A stretch of 64,000 bases of DNA from a filamentous cyanobacterium ESFC-1 (GCA_000380225.1 KB904822.1:1-64000), one strand, 5' to 3'. Shown: positions 25,486 to 35,362, numbered from the stretch's first letter. A program made the numbers and translations. The notes: generated by a model from the sequence alone, not told the origin.

Positions 25486-26870
25486 GCCCTGCTTCACAAC
25501 TTAATGCTTCATGTTTTGGTGTTGAGCAGGGCAAAATTCGACAAAGAGCAGATGTTAATTTTTGGCGAATAACTCCCTTCCTAGAAGCTACATTTGAATC
25601 TGCACTGTTTACACCAGTCAAATTTGGCGAGTTAGTATTAACAGTTCAGTATGGTTCCTCAGCTTTAGCGAAATTAGAACCTCCAGGTGTACCCATCCTA
25701 CGAATGAATAATCTTCAGGATGATGGCTGGGACTTGACTGACCTAAAGTATATTGAGATGACAGAACGTCAGTTAAAAACATATAAGTTATATCCAGGTG
25801 ATCTTATTTTTAATCGCACAAACTCAAAGGAGCTTGTTGGAAAATGTGAGGTTTTTCGTGAGTTTGGGGATTGGGTTTTTGCTTCTTATCTTATTCGTGT
25901 GCAGGTTGATACAAACCAACTAAATCCTCAATTTGCTTCTGATTTCTTAGGCACTTTTACAGGGCGACTTCAGATTGATCGTCTTTCACGTCAAATCATT
26001 GGGATGACCAATATAAATGCTGAGGAAATTCGCCAAATTCTAATTCCCTCACCCTCATTAGATCAGCAGCATGAGTTAGTTGCTGTTATGAATAGGGCGC
26101 GATCACAGCGAAAACAAAAACTAGCAGAAGCCGATGCTCTCCTCTCCAGCCTTGACGATTATTTATTAACAACTCTTGGGCTTAATCGTCCTGTGGAAGA
26201 CGATCGCAAAGTATTTGCTATGCGTGTTCAAGATGTGCGTTCGCAAGGTCGCTTAAACTCTGACTATTTTCATCCTGAGCGAATCTTGGCTTTAAGAGCT
26301 ATGACTTCTGCTGCACAAACAACTAATTATCAAAGGCTTGCAGATATTGTGACTTTCGAGCGTAACAAACTTAAAACACCAGGAGAAAATTACTTAGGGC
26401 TTGCTCATGTACAAAGTAACACAGGCGAACTTACCAATATAGATGATACTGCCACTGGAAATTGTTTTACATTTCAACGTGGAGATGTCCTATTTGCACG
26501 TCTACGACCATATCTGAACAAAGTTTATCGCGCCGAGATGGATGGTTGCTGTTCACCCGAATTTCATGTTCTTAGGATTCGTGATAATAATTTGCTTCTT
26601 CCAGATTATCTAGCTGTAATATTGCGTAACCGATTGACTCTGGCTCAGACTATTCACATGATGACTGGTAATACCCATCCACGACTTGCTAATGATGACG
26701 TAATGAACCTTGTAATTCCCATACCCAGTATTGAAATTCAAGAGCAGATTTCAAGAGAGGTACAACGTCGACGGGAAGAAGTTCGCAGCCTACGATCTGA
26801 AGCCGAAGCAGAATGGGAAGAGGCAAAGCAATGGTTTGAAGAGCAACTCCTAGGATCTGCACAGCTATGA
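25443..26870 (+). CDS. Specificity subunit (HsdS-like) with two target recognition domains
   Basis: This 475-residue protein sets the DNA sequence recognised. The first recognition domain covers about residues 50-215 (GVPILRMNNLQDDGWDL, LYPGDLIFNRTNS and LIPSPSLDQQHELVAVM before a helix). The second covers about 270-445 (GENYLGLAHVQSNTGEL, FQRGDVLFARLRPYLNK and VIPIPSIEIQEQISREV before a second long helix). The conserved helices act as spacers between half sites, so a bipartite site is expected. Translation starts at GTG 25443 inside the end of the methylase gene. The stop overlaps the ATG of the HEPN gene by 4 bp. Confidence 0.88.
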   Translation: MARVSKKSNPFFRLSPASQLNASCFGVEQGKIRQRADVNFWRITPFLEATFESALFTPVKFGELVLTVQYGSSALAKLEPPGVPILRMNNLQDDGWDLTDLKYIEMTERQLKTYKLYPGDLIFNRTNSKELVGKCEVFREFGDWVFASYLIRVQVDTNQLNPQFASDFLGTFTGRLQIDRLSRQIIGMTNINAEEIRQILIPSPSLDQQHELVAVMNRARSQRKQKLAEADALLSSLDDYLLTTLGLNRPVEDDRKVFAMRVQDVRSQGRLNSDYFHPERILALRAMTSAAQTTNYQRLADIVTFERNKLKTPGENYLGLAHVQSNTGELTNIDDTATGNCFTFQRGDVLFARLRPYLNKVYRAEMDGCCSPEFHVLRIRDNNLLLPDYLAVILRNRLTLAQTIHMMTGNTHPRLANDDVMNLVIPIPSIEIQEQISREVQRRREEVRSLRSEAEAEWEEAKQWFEEQLLGSAQL

Positions 26871-27733
26871 TGATCGAGTTCTTAATTTTTTGCCGAAAGG
26901 AATCCGGCACTAACATCCATGAAATTCTTGCAGATATCCTAACTACTGTTCTACAGGACAACCTTAATGAATTTGAGCCTGAAGAAGTTCAACAAATGAT
27001 TACCCTCTCTATCGAAAGAATAGGAGATCAGGATGAATCTGGTAATAACTTAAACAATGCCCTTATAGGCTTTTCCCTAGATTTGCCAGACGAAACAAAC
27101 GAGTCTGAAACAGTCGTTGATGAATTTGCTAAGGCGTTAATAGACAATACAAGTCCGATTTCGCATATTGTTAAATTTGAAGACCCTTTATTACGAGCTA
27201 ATCTCGCTCAGTGGGCTGAAGAAATCTTTGCCCTTGAAATGAAACTAAGGCGTGTTTTGACCTTAATTTATCTCTATGCCTATCAGGATGGTGATCCTTT
27301 TGACTTGTTGTGCGAAGAATTGACGCAACCAACGAGCAAAGAACGCCTAAAGCCAGAGCAGATGAAGGCAGCATTAGAAAACCAATTTTTTTATCTCACA
27401 TTTAGTCAATATGTAAATCTAAATCAGCGACCTGAGATGAAAATAACTAAAATAATTGAAAATATAAAAAATACCGAAACTTATGAAAATTTTCGCACAG
27501 AGTTAAATCGCGTTCCAGTTGAAAATGAAAACGATGCAAATTTGCTGGCAGGTTTGAGAGCGCTAATGAAAGCTATCGAGGCGATGCGTAATTGTGTTGC
27601 CCACAATCGTCGCCCTCCCCGTCGAGTTGTAGACAACTACGAAAAGGCTCAACCATTGCTGAATCAAGAACTTGATCGTTATCTTAGTCAGTGGCTATGG
27701 ACAGAGCCTGAAGATAATAATGGGAGCGTTTAA
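26867..27733 (+). CDS. HEPN-domain protein in the restriction operon
   Basis: This 288-residue, mostly helical and acidic protein carries ALMKAIEAMRNCVAHNRRPP, in which RNCVAH (about residues 241-246) is a perfect R-x4-H HEPN motif. HEPN proteins with this motif are often RNases used as toxins or in phage defence. Its ATG overlaps the stop of the specificity gene (ATGA at 26867-26870), so the three proteins are made together. It could be an abortive-infection arm triggered when restriction fails, or a structural helical protein. The first residues (MMIEFLIF) are hydrophobic but too short for a clear membrane helix. The family is not recognised beyond the motif. Confidence 0.75.
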   Translation: MMIEFLIFCRKESGTNIHEILADILTTVLQDNLNEFEPEEVQQMITLSIERIGDQDESGNNLNNALIGFSLDLPDETNESETVVDEFAKALIDNTSPISHIVKFEDPLLRANLAQWAEEIFALEMKLRRVLTLIYLYAYQDGDPFDLLCEELTQPTSKERLKPEQMKAALENQFFYLTFSQYVNLNQRPEMKITKIIENIKNTETYENFRTELNRVPVENENDANLLAGLRALMKAIEAMRNCVAHNRRPPRRVVDNYEKAQPLLNQELDRYLSQWLWTEPEDNNGSV

Positions 27734-27748
27734 AAATTGGGGTGATTA

Positions 27749-30443
27749 CTAAGAAGCACCTGCTTTGTTGATAATCGCTGCCCATCCTCCAGGGCCGGGA
27801 TTACCCAAACAAGAGCCATCGGTGTAAATTTCGATTTTGTCATTAGTCGGATTAGCTTTAGATGTATTCATGGGTTTGGATGGATTCAAGAAAATGTTGT
27901 CTTTGCCTTGCAATTGGTGTCTAAAAGCTTGCTGAGGGGTAGTTTCAGCCGCCCTGAGCGTTGAGGTTTCCGGGTCGTACCGTTTGACCCACGCCCCCAG
28001 AGGAGGATAATTAATTCGTACCGGGTCAACAATCAGTTTGGCAGCGCGAATATTACTTTCAATCTTTGCCCCTTTAATAATTTGCCGATTTTGATTAATT
28101 CCCGCCTTGAGCAAAGTAGAACGGCTTTCTTTATCGATTACCAAGCCCAGTTTGCGATTATCGAGGTAAATCGCGGGTACAGTCTTATTTTCTGCTACAA
28201 ACTGAACGGTAAAGCGGTGGGAATCGCCGTTAAAATGATGGCGATTGTAGGCGCTGTATTGTTGGGCAGTTTTGAGTATTGTGCCTCGTGCCGTGGTAAT
28301 TTGGGCTTGCTTTCCTCGTCCCGAACCGATGGTGGTGACTGTGCCATCAAAACTTGCTCCTGGGGTTAATGCCGAGGCGTGGGTGAGGGTTGCAACGGAA
28401 TCTTTATCTAAACGTCCTAAGCTTTTGCCATCAAGGGTTAGGGCGGGATAAGTGGGCTTTTCTAGACGAATTTCAATATCAGCTTCAAGATTGAGGTTCT
28501 GCTGTGCAAAATCACCTTGGGCAATTTTATTGATTTTGATGGGGTCAGATATGCCCCTGAGCTTCAGTTGTGCGGTAGCGGCGGGTTGTAGGGTAATCGT
28601 TCCGATGGCTGTGGTCTCAAGAGGCATTTGGGCGCTAACTTGAGAAAGGTTAGCCAGTTTAATGCCCTTGTCATCGAGGAGTTGAGGCCGACCGCTTTCA
28701 TCTTGGCTAAATTGGACAAGTTGGTCTGTGTCTTTGTTACGGGCAATTTCGGTTAAGTTTAAGTTCAATAAGTCAAATTCAACAATGGCAGAAGTGGCAA
28801 CGCGATCACGAAGTGGCAGGCTTCGCCTGATCGCATAACTCGTTTTGGAAAGCATAAAATGAGAAGTTCGAGATTTTGTAATCGGCATTGTCCGCCTTGT
28901 CTGCGGATTCTCGGCTACTACCAACGTGCCAAGCCGCCGCGGCCATAGCGGCTCGTTCGCTATCATCGGTAATGGTACGAGACCAGGCTTCCAACTGCTC
29001 GAAGGTTTGTGAAAATTGCAGTTTCACGGTTTCGCGGTCTAAGCCCGGTTGTAGGACAGCTTCAGCCACCATCGCTTCTGCGCCAGCAACTAAGTTATAT
29101 TGTTGGCAATCGGTTTCGCTAATTGCACCTAGATTTTGCCAGCGATTGTCCTTATCTTTGGCTTGAGCAAGGAGGGGATATTCGGGCTGTTTATTTTGAA
29201 CCAAACGCAGGTTTTTGAGAGGTTGGAGATTGAGAGTATTATCTTCGGCAAAAACCAGTGGATGCTTATACTGAACGATATTGCTGAGAGTCAAGGATGT
29301 GCCTTGATGGGTAACAATGGCAAGGGCGGGGCCTTTTTCACGATTCAAAGCACGATTTAAACGAGTTGCAGCATTGAAAGCTTGGTCAAATTCTAGCTTT
29401 TGCTGTTCGGCAATTTTTTTCTGCTGAGGTGAGTAGGTTTCAGCAAACAGATTTCTAAACTGAACCGTAGGACGAGCTTGAAGGCTGGATTCAGCAAAGA
29501 TTTCATTAGTTTGGTTGATAATTAATTCAACCGGGGAAAAGCCATTGACCTCAATGGTGCGCGGTTGATTGTTACGAGAAGTATAAATTTGAGGGTCTTT
29601 CTTATCGCGAATATAGTTAACTTGGCGGTAGAGGAGGCGCTGATTATTTTGAATAATATCCATGTTAGGCGATCGCGCTGATTTGAACATATCAACCGCA
29701 ATTTGGTTTTGATAACAACCTTCTTCAATCATCTCTCGATAAATACTGCGATTGAGGTCAATCATTTCGTCGATTTGAGCCATATTGGTATCTGCTACTG
29801 TCTGAAAAGCAGCAATAGTAGTGACTCTTTCGCGAAACTTATCGCGGATAATCTGGGGAGTTGTTTCTTGGGGAGTATTTACTGAATTTTGAGCAAGTTT
29901 TTCTTCTTCTTGAATCAAACCGCGATAATGCTTAACAATTTGATTGAGATACAATAACTTCTGGTCGAGATCGCCTTGTTTAATAATCAACTCGGCTTCG
30001 GATTCTAAAGCTTCTGTCGCCGTAACAAAATTATTAATAAAACCCACGCTCATGCCATCCGCCATAAAGTGAGCAATCCGCGAAAATTCCCAATGGCTGC
30101 CATCCTCATCTTGAAAAGAAATCTTCTTTTCTTTAGGAGTTGGTGCATAAGCATAACCCGCCCAATTACGTCGCTTCACTTCGGCGGTAAAGTTAGGGTA
30201 TTTAGACGCTAACTCAACCCCAATGGTATCGCCATCAAAATCTCGTCCTTGCCGTTGGGATTCCGTTTCTAAAGGTAAGGGTTGCTCAATACCTTCTTCT
30301 CGATATCTTTGCTGAATGCGATTGAGAGTTTCATCGGAAACAACAATCACACCTTCTAAAGTATCTCCGGTTGGACTATAAGCTTCGGGAACGTATTTGT
30401 TGATATTAACGCACATCCCATTAGAGTTCAGAATTAGAAACAA
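27749..30443 (-). pseudogene. Decayed RNA-polymerase-like (DFDGD) gene with truncated RNase HI motif
   Basis: Two reading frames on the minus strand (30443-28806 and about 28805-27749) belong to one former gene. The first part has GRDFDGDTIGVELASKY (about 70 residues from the present start), which looks like the metal-binding DxDGD loop of double-psi-beta-barrel RNA polymerases. The last part ends with [19 protein letters not shown], the first strand of RNase HI, and stops 10 residues later, where about 120 more would be needed. The 5-prime end is cut by an ISAs1-family element; the frame meets a stop inside it near 30499. A 25-bp insertion at 28804-28832 shifts the frame. Removing it joins the frames through a restored GCGATCGC. 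Function of the intact protein is unknown. Confidence 0.72.
28804..28832. repeat. GATC-flanked 21-bp mini-element inserted in a HIP1 site
   Basis: A 21-bp core (28808-28828) is flanked by GATC on both sides (28804-28807 and 28829-28832). Taking out the core and one GATC leaves GCGATCGC and restores the reading frame of the broken gene. The core matches, on the other strand, 20 of 21 bases of 35426-35446. Small dispersed repeats of 21-27 bp are known in other cyanobacteria. Confidence 0.85.
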
Positions 30444-31586
30444 GCCTCCTGAGTTATTTTGATGAAATTCCCGACCCCAGAGCCGAAAGAACTAGAAAAC
30501 ATTTACTCAAAGACATTATCATCATTGCCATTCTGGCTGTTATCGCTGGTGCTGAGGGCTGGGAAGATATGGAAAACTACGGCATCAGTAAACAGCAATG
30601 GTTAGAAGAGTTTCTAGAATTACCTAACGGAATCCCCAGCGACGACACTTTTCGCAGAGTCTTTGAGAAGCTCAATCCTCAAGTCTTAGAAGAAAAGTTA
30701 ACTCAATGGTTGCAACAATTGGTGGAGTCAGTGGTCTCGGAAGTGGTATCCATTGATGGTAAGAGTCTCAGAGGCTCTTACGACCGAAATCAAGGGGTAA
30801 AAGCCTTACATTTAGTCAGTGCTTGGGCAAATGAACAGCGTTTAGTCTTGGGACAAGTCAAGGTAGAAGACCATTCCAACGAAATCACTGCGATTCCGGC
30901 ACTTTTAGAACTTGTTGACATTACGGGCGCGATCATTACTATTGATGCAATGGGAACACAACAGTCCATCGTTCAACAACTCCAAAAGAAAAAAGCCGAT
31001 TATGTTCTATCTTTAAAGGCTAATCATCCCACTCTCCACTCTCAAGTCAAGAATTGGTTTGAGCTGGCTAGAGCTACCAATTTTGAAGGGGTTGATCTCA
31101 GTTATGACCAACGCCTCGAAACGGGACATCATCGTCGTGAGAAAAGGCAGGTTTGGGCGATTCCGGTGACCGCTTTTGGGGGTCTTCACCAACAGCAACA
31201 GTGGGCTGGACTTCAAAGTATCATTGTGGTGGAGAGAGTTCGCCATCTTTGGAATAAGACGACTCAGGAGATACAGTTTTATTTGAGTTCTTTACCCCCA
31301 GATGCTGCCCTTAATGGTCGTGTGATTCGTCAACATTGGGGCATTGAAAATCAATTGCATTGGACTCTTGATGTGACTTGGCGTGAAGACCAATGCCGAG
31401 TTCGTTCTTTTCACAGCCCCCGCAATTTTGCCTTGTTACGACGCATCGCTCTTAATGCTCTTAATCAAGAGACGACGGTGCGACGTAGTTTACGCCAGAA
31501 GGTTAAACGGGCGGCTATGAACAATGACTATATGATTCAAGTTCTCAATTCCTTTTGTCAAGCCTGATTGAGATGCTCTTACCCTG
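30425..31586 (+). mobile_element. ISAs1-family insertion sequence, copy 1, left end missing
   Basis: The right end reads GATTGAGATGCTCTTACCCTG, ending at 31586, and is shared with copy 2, which marks the boundary. The transposase frame is open from 30425 (after a TAG). No inverted copy of the CAGGGTAAGAG terminus is seen at the left, so the element has lost its left end and start codon where it joins the DFDGD pseudogene (junction about 30425-30445). It is therefore probably unable to move by itself. Confidence 0.85.
30569..31567 (+). CDS. ISAs1-family transposase (N-terminally truncated)
   Basis: The 332 residues from the first ATG hold the DDE transposase core: VVSIDGKSLRGSYDRNQG (first Asp), GAIITIDAMGTQQSIV (second Asp) and HWGIENQLHWTLDVTWRED (Glu), all ISAs1 hallmarks. 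The frame continues upstream to 30425 with YFDEIPDPRAERTRKHLL then KDIIIIAILAVIAGAEGW, which is normal N-terminal sequence of the family. The true start is thus lost, and the ATG at 30569 would give a protein lacking the N-terminal domain. The C-terminal 205 residues are the same in copy 2. Confidence 0.88.
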   Translation: MENYGISKQQWLEEFLELPNGIPSDDTFRRVFEKLNPQVLEEKLTQWLQQLVESVVSEVVSIDGKSLRGSYDRNQGVKALHLVSAWANEQRLVLGQVKVEDHSNEITAIPALLELVDITGAIITIDAMGTQQSIVQQLQKKKADYVLSLKANHPTLHSQVKNWFELARATNFEGVDLSYDQRLETGHHRREKRQVWAIPVTAFGGLHQQQQWAGLQSIIVVERVRHLWNKTTQEIQFYLSSLPPDAALNGRVIRQHWGIENQLHWTLDVTWREDQCRVRSFHSPRNFALLRRIALNALNQETTVRRSLRQKVKRAAMNNDYMIQVLNSFCQA

Positions 31587-31778
31587 CCCATAACAGCTAG
31601 ATTCAATGATGAACAAATAACTTAAAAGCCATCCCGGTTCGAGATGGCGGGGTTCGATTTTCTGGGGTTTGGGAATAGTGAAGTTATCGTATTGACGGCG
31701 GTGTTGTGTCAGTTGTTGGCGTAGTGCCGTGAAACGAGCATCGATTTGTTGTAGTGTAGTAGAAATTGAATGAGTCAT
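31587..31778 (-). pseudogene. N-terminal gene fragment cut by ISAs1 copy 1
   Basis: The frame starting with ATG at 31778 gives MTHSISTTLQQIDARFTAL and RQQLTQHRRQYDNFTIP, then HLEPGWLLSYLFI, and runs into the end of the insertion sequence at 31586. The helical, Gln-rich start looks like real coding sequence, but it matches no family I know. It might be the 5-prime end of a gene whose remainder was lost, or of the DFDGD gene on the other side of the element. Confidence 0.4.
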
Positions 31779-31929
31779 ATTAAGCCCAAGTGAAACTTCA
31801 CTTCGGGCTGCGCGAACGGCGCAATTGGACTTAATTGAATTGAATCAAGCCCAATCGCGTAAAATATAATTAAAGAACCAGTAAGCCAGTTTTTAGACAA
31901 TCCAACTCGCCAATTCCTACAAGGTCAAG

Positions 31930-32544
31930 ATGGTACAAACACCTGCAAAGCCGGAAATCGAAACGCTATTACTAAATTTACCTAAAACTGTCAAACTCCA
32001 CGTTACCCCAGAACAGTTTACTTCCCTAGCCGCTTGCAATCGAGAATTACAACTAGAAAGAACTGCACAAGGAGAGTTGATTGTGAATCCACCCACAGGT
32101 TGGGAAACTGGAAAACGAAATTGGAGCATTTCTGGAGAATTATATATCTGGTGGCGAAATTCTGGTGAACCTGGAGAGGCGTTTGATTCTTCAGCAGGGT
32201 TTACGTTACCCAATGGTGCGATTCTTTCTCCTGATACTTGTTGGATTAGTCAAGAACGTTGGGATGCACTAACTGACGAACAAAAAACGACATTTCCTCA
32301 GATTTGCCCGGATTTTGTGGTGGAATTGCGTTCGGAATCAGATACTCTGAAATCACTACAAGAAAAGATGCAGGAGTACATGGAAAATGGGGCAAGATTG
32401 GGATGGTTAATCAACCCCAAAAATCGAACTGTAGCCGTTTATCGAGTTGGTTTAGAAGTCGAAACACTGTCCAATCCGACCGAGTTATCCGGCGAAGAAA
32501 TTGTACCGGGTTTTGTCTTGAATTTGTGTCGAGTATGGGGTTAA
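31930..32544 (+). CDS. Uma2-family (DUF820) putative endonuclease
   Basis: This 204-residue protein has the usual Uma2 layout: an N-terminal strand-rich part with RTAQGELIVNPPTGWETGKRN (split here as helix and loop), LPNGAILSPDTCWIS in the middle, then CPDFVVELRSESDTLKSLQEK with the PD...ExxS/K pattern, and GARLGWLINPKNRTVAVYR near the end. The family has a PD-(D/E)xK nuclease fold and is greatly expanded in cyanobacteria, usually with unknown role. It stands alone, with no obvious operon partner. Confidence 0.9.
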   Translation: MVQTPAKPEIETLLLNLPKTVKLHVTPEQFTSLAACNRELQLERTAQGELIVNPPTGWETGKRNWSISGELYIWWRNSGEPGEAFDSSAGFTLPNGAILSPDTCWISQERWDALTDEQKTTFPQICPDFVVELRSESDTLKSLQEKMQEYMENGARLGWLINPKNRTVAVYRVGLEVETLSNPTELSGEEIVPGFVLNLCRVWG

Positions 32545-32765
32545 CTTATTAGCTAAAATTACAGTTGGGGCTGTACTGCTAAAGTTAATGATTACCATAA
32601 GCTGTCACGCCTTTAAACCGCCGATTTCACTAGCTGAATCCTTTGGTAAGCTTGGATCGAGACAGAATTTTGAATGATTAACAGCTTACTATAGATTAAT
32701 AAAATCAGTGTTATTGTGCCATTTTAGGTAAAGTTTGCTTTACTGTTTGTGCAGCAGGAAATGTA

Positions 32766-34127
32766 TTATAAATTCAGGATTTCTTGAGCTGCCCGCAAGC
32801 CCGATAAATAAGCACCGTGAGCCGTCCCGAAATAGTCTTGATGAGAGGCTTCCCCCGCAAAAAATATCGACTTTTCGAGTGGTGCAGCAAGCTCTTGGCG
32901 CATCTTTGGCACTGCACCCACCCGATTGTATGAATACGAACCCAACGAAAACGGATCGGTTGCCCAACGGGTAATTTGATAGTCAATCGGTTCGGGGATG
33001 CTGACTCCATAGATTGTCCTTAAGGTTTGCATGGCACTCGCTACGATTTGTTCATTCGACCATGTTTCTATCGCTCTCCCCCAATCGGCAGCATTAAATC
33101 CTAGTAGTACGGGTAGATTGGCTGCTTGCTTGAAACTTACCCACTCTGTCCACTCACCATGTCTTGCCGGAATATACTCCAACCAATCGACATCAGCATC
33201 CCAAAAAACATCGGCGAATCGAAGATAGCATTTGTTTAAGACACCCATACCCAGTTTCGCGATCGCGTCCTGCTTACTACGGGGTAATTCAGGAGAAAAA
33301 CGAACAGTGTTAGCCTGTAAAACCCCCAGTGGTAAAGTCACGACAACATGGTCGGCGCTAAACTCGGTTTTTTGGGTAATGACTCGAACAGGCGATCGCT
33401 GCCATTGAATCTCTTTGACCACCTGACCCAATTCAATCTGCAATCCTTGTGCGAGTAACTCTGGGATGACTTGAAATCCACGAGCGAATAGAACATCATC
33501 ACCCTCAAATTCGCGATCGCTGTCGTACCAATGTGCGGAAAGCCTTTCAACGCTTCCCGAATACTCATGTTCGATCGCACCATTCAATATAAAATTGATA
33601 AATCGGTAATCTTGCGAAGCTTCGTCAAACTGATTAATTAACGGTGTAATAACTTGCCGAATCGAAGCGTCAGTATCCCCATCCTGTGCTTGTTCTAAAG
33701 CCCTGAATACTTGCGCCCTCAAATCTGACATACGGGCTTCTTCTGCCTCAGAAAGGGGCTTTCCTGATGTGTTGTATATTACTGCCCTATCGTAACTCGT
33801 TGTCAGCCGTGTAGCGTTGATTTGGTCTGCTAAATCGGTTAAGGGATTGCCCTGGGGTCCATGTATCCAAGTTGCGCCAAAATCTAAGGGCATATCGGTC
33901 CACTGGGTACTCGTCCAAATTCGACCACCAATTCGCTTGCGGGCTTCGATAACAAGAACGGAATGCCCTTGCCTGTGTAATTCCTGAGCAGCAGCAAGAC
34001 CGGATAATCCAGCGCCGATTACCACGATCCGTTTCTGATTAGATGTCACCGAGTCTTCACCACAGGCGCTATGAACCGATACCATCAGCGCCAACCCACC
34101 TATTTTCAGAAAATTGCGCCTGTACAT
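32766..34127 (-). CDS. FAD-dependent amine oxidase, predicted Tat lipoprotein
   Basis: This 453-residue flavoprotein has the Tat motif RRNFLK at residues 3-8, a short hydrophobic segment and a lipobox-like SVHSAC (Cys 22). It should therefore be exported folded and may be lipid-anchored. The FAD-binding loop is VVIGAGLSGLAAA (GxGxxG at 38-43) with VIEARKRIGGRIW after it. The C-terminus FFAGEASHQDYFGTAHGAYL with SGLRAA is the second FAD site of monoamine/polyamine oxidases. Likely reaction: oxidative deamination of amines or polyamines outside the cytoplasmic membrane. The substrate cannot be told. It is a single-gene unit unrelated to its neighbours. Confidence 0.88.
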   Translation of the reverse strand: MYRRNFLKIGGLALMVSVHSACGEDSVTSNQKRIVVIGAGLSGLAAAQELHRQGHSVLVIEARKRIGGRIWTSTQWTDMPLDFGATWIHGPQGNPLTDLADQINATRLTTSYDRAVIYNTSGKPLSEAEEARMSDLRAQVFRALEQAQDGDTDASIRQVITPLINQFDEASQDYRFINFILNGAIEHEYSGSVERLSAHWYDSDREFEGDDVLFARGFQVIPELLAQGLQIELGQVVKEIQWQRSPVRVITQKTEFSADHVVVTLPLGVLQANTVRFSPELPRSKQDAIAKLGMGVLNKCYLRFADVFWDADVDWLEYIPARHGEWTEWVSFKQAANLPVLLGFNAADWGRAIETWSNEQIVASAMQTLRTIYGVSIPEPIDYQITRWATDPFSLGSYSYNRVGAVPKMRQELAAPLEKSIFFAGEASHQDYFGTAHGAYLSGLRAAQEILNL

Positions 34128-34249
34128 GAATGACCTCAGTCAAGCAGTTGTGAACAGTCTTTGTATCCTCTGCCAAGAGCGCTTATCCGTCCGCTCTAAC
34201 TGGGTTTTTAGACTATGCTTTACTATTATTCAATAAGGTCGTAACTACA

Positions 34250-34471
34250 ATGGCAACTTTAACAATTCGTTTACCCGACGACAAACACTCTCGTCTAAAA
34301 GCATTGGCTCAATCTCGCGGCATTAGCGTCAATAAACTGATGGAAGAACTATCGACGCTGGCGCTGGCTGAATTTGAGGCTCAGACGCGATTTCAAGCCT
34401 TAGCAATGCAGGGGGATGTGGCGCGAGGTTTGGAGATTTTGGATCGGTTGGATGCCTTCAATCAGCATTGA
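34250..34471 (+). CDS. Ribbon-helix-helix antitoxin-like protein (orphan)
   Basis: This 73-residue protein begins ATLTIRLPDDKHSRLKALAQ and continues SRGISVNKLMEELSTLAL, a standard ribbon-helix-helix DNA-binding fold, followed by a short helix ending GLEILDRLDAFNQH. Such proteins usually repress their own promoter and neutralise a PIN or ParE toxin encoded next to them. No toxin frame follows, so it is either an orphan antitoxin or a regulator whose partner was lost at the downstream junction. Confidence 0.8.
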   Translation: MATLTIRLPDDKHSRLKALAQSRGISVNKLMEELSTLALAEFEAQTRFQALAMQGDVARGLEILDRLDAFNQH

Positions 34472-34654
34472 CTTTTTAGCTTTTTTACTCACACTAGCAG
34501 TGCATCCCAAAAGCCTATCTTGCCTTGTATCCAAGCTTCTTGTCACTCCGTTAACTCCTGCAACGTACTCGAAGCAAAGTCCCATCAAAAGTTATACCCG
34601 TCGAGAAATTGAGGCGGCAAAACGTTGTTTGTCCCCGATGGGATTGGAAACCCC

Positions 34655-35362
34655 TTATGTTGACTCATTCCGCAACTGCTCTACAAAATCTGCCTGTTCT
34701 GTCGATTGTAATCCCTCTTGCACGACCTCTAGCACCCGTGCCATCCGATCGCCCAGGAGTGCGTCCACCGCCAACCACAAGCCCGGAAAAACTCGACTGC
34801 GAATGATGCCATCTGTCGTAGTTTGTAGCAAGCGATACTCCCCCTCGACAAGGCTAAACCACTCCAACTGGTTCTCGTAAGATTGCCAAACAATATACTC
34901 CAAAACACCATTGCGGCGATAAACTTGCTTTTTGCTTCCTCTATCGATAGCGGCGCTGCTGGCAGCAATTTCAACAATTAATTCGGGCGCTCCTTCGATA
35001 TAACCATCTGCACTCAATACAGTACGCCCTCGGAGCATCCGTTTGATAAATAGCACCGCGTCCGGTTGAGGTTCGTTATCCAAATCTAGGCGTACAGTAG
35101 GTTCCACGCTCAAGTCTACACCCGGTGTTAGGGATTGATAGACCCCTAACCAAGTCATCACGCGACTGTGGGGTCTACCATGTTGTTCGTGCCGTAGAGG
35201 AGATGCCACGTAAACGATTCCTTCAATTAATTCCGCTTTTTTGATATGAGTGGCCGCAGTATATCGTCGCTCAAATTCAGTACGAGCGAGGCGATCGCCG
35301 CTCAGGAGTGGAGGATGCCCTTGGGCTTCGCTGTTTGGTCGATTGAGCCGCTCTTGAACCAT
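34655..35362 (-). CDS. Uma2-family (DUF820) putative endonuclease
   Basis: This 235-residue protein has the Uma2 pattern: AELIEGIVYVASPLRHEQHG early, LDNEPQPDAVLF (PD motif near residue 100), GAPELIVEIAASSAAIDRGS (E-x-A/S) with a following Lys, and LEYIVWQSYENQLEWFSL near the end. It differs much from the protein at 31930. Around its start the DNA contains HIP1 sites and a 21-bp mini-element. Role unknown. Confidence 0.9.
   Translation of the reverse strand: MVQERLNRPNSEAQGHPPLLSGDRLARTEFERRYTAATHIKKAELIEGIVYVASPLRHEQHGRPHSRVMTWLGVYQSLTPGVDLSVEPTVRLDLDNEPQPDAVLFIKRMLRGRTVLSADGYIEGAPELIVEIAASSAAIDRGSKKQVYRRNGVLEYIVWQSYENQLEWFSLVEGEYRLLQTTTDGIIRSRVFPGLWLAVDALLGDRMARVLEVVQEGLQSTEQADFVEQLRNEST

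Noticed and set aside
28836-28966. A separate start for the second half of the DFDGD gene
   Set aside because: The upstream residues in that frame are an out-of-phase reading of the first half. The frame change is explained by the 25-bp insertion.
34416-34880. Plus-strand frame downstream of the antitoxin-like gene as its toxin
   Set aside because: It overlaps the Uma2 gene on the other strand, is rich in Ser and Cys, and shows no PIN or ParE pattern.
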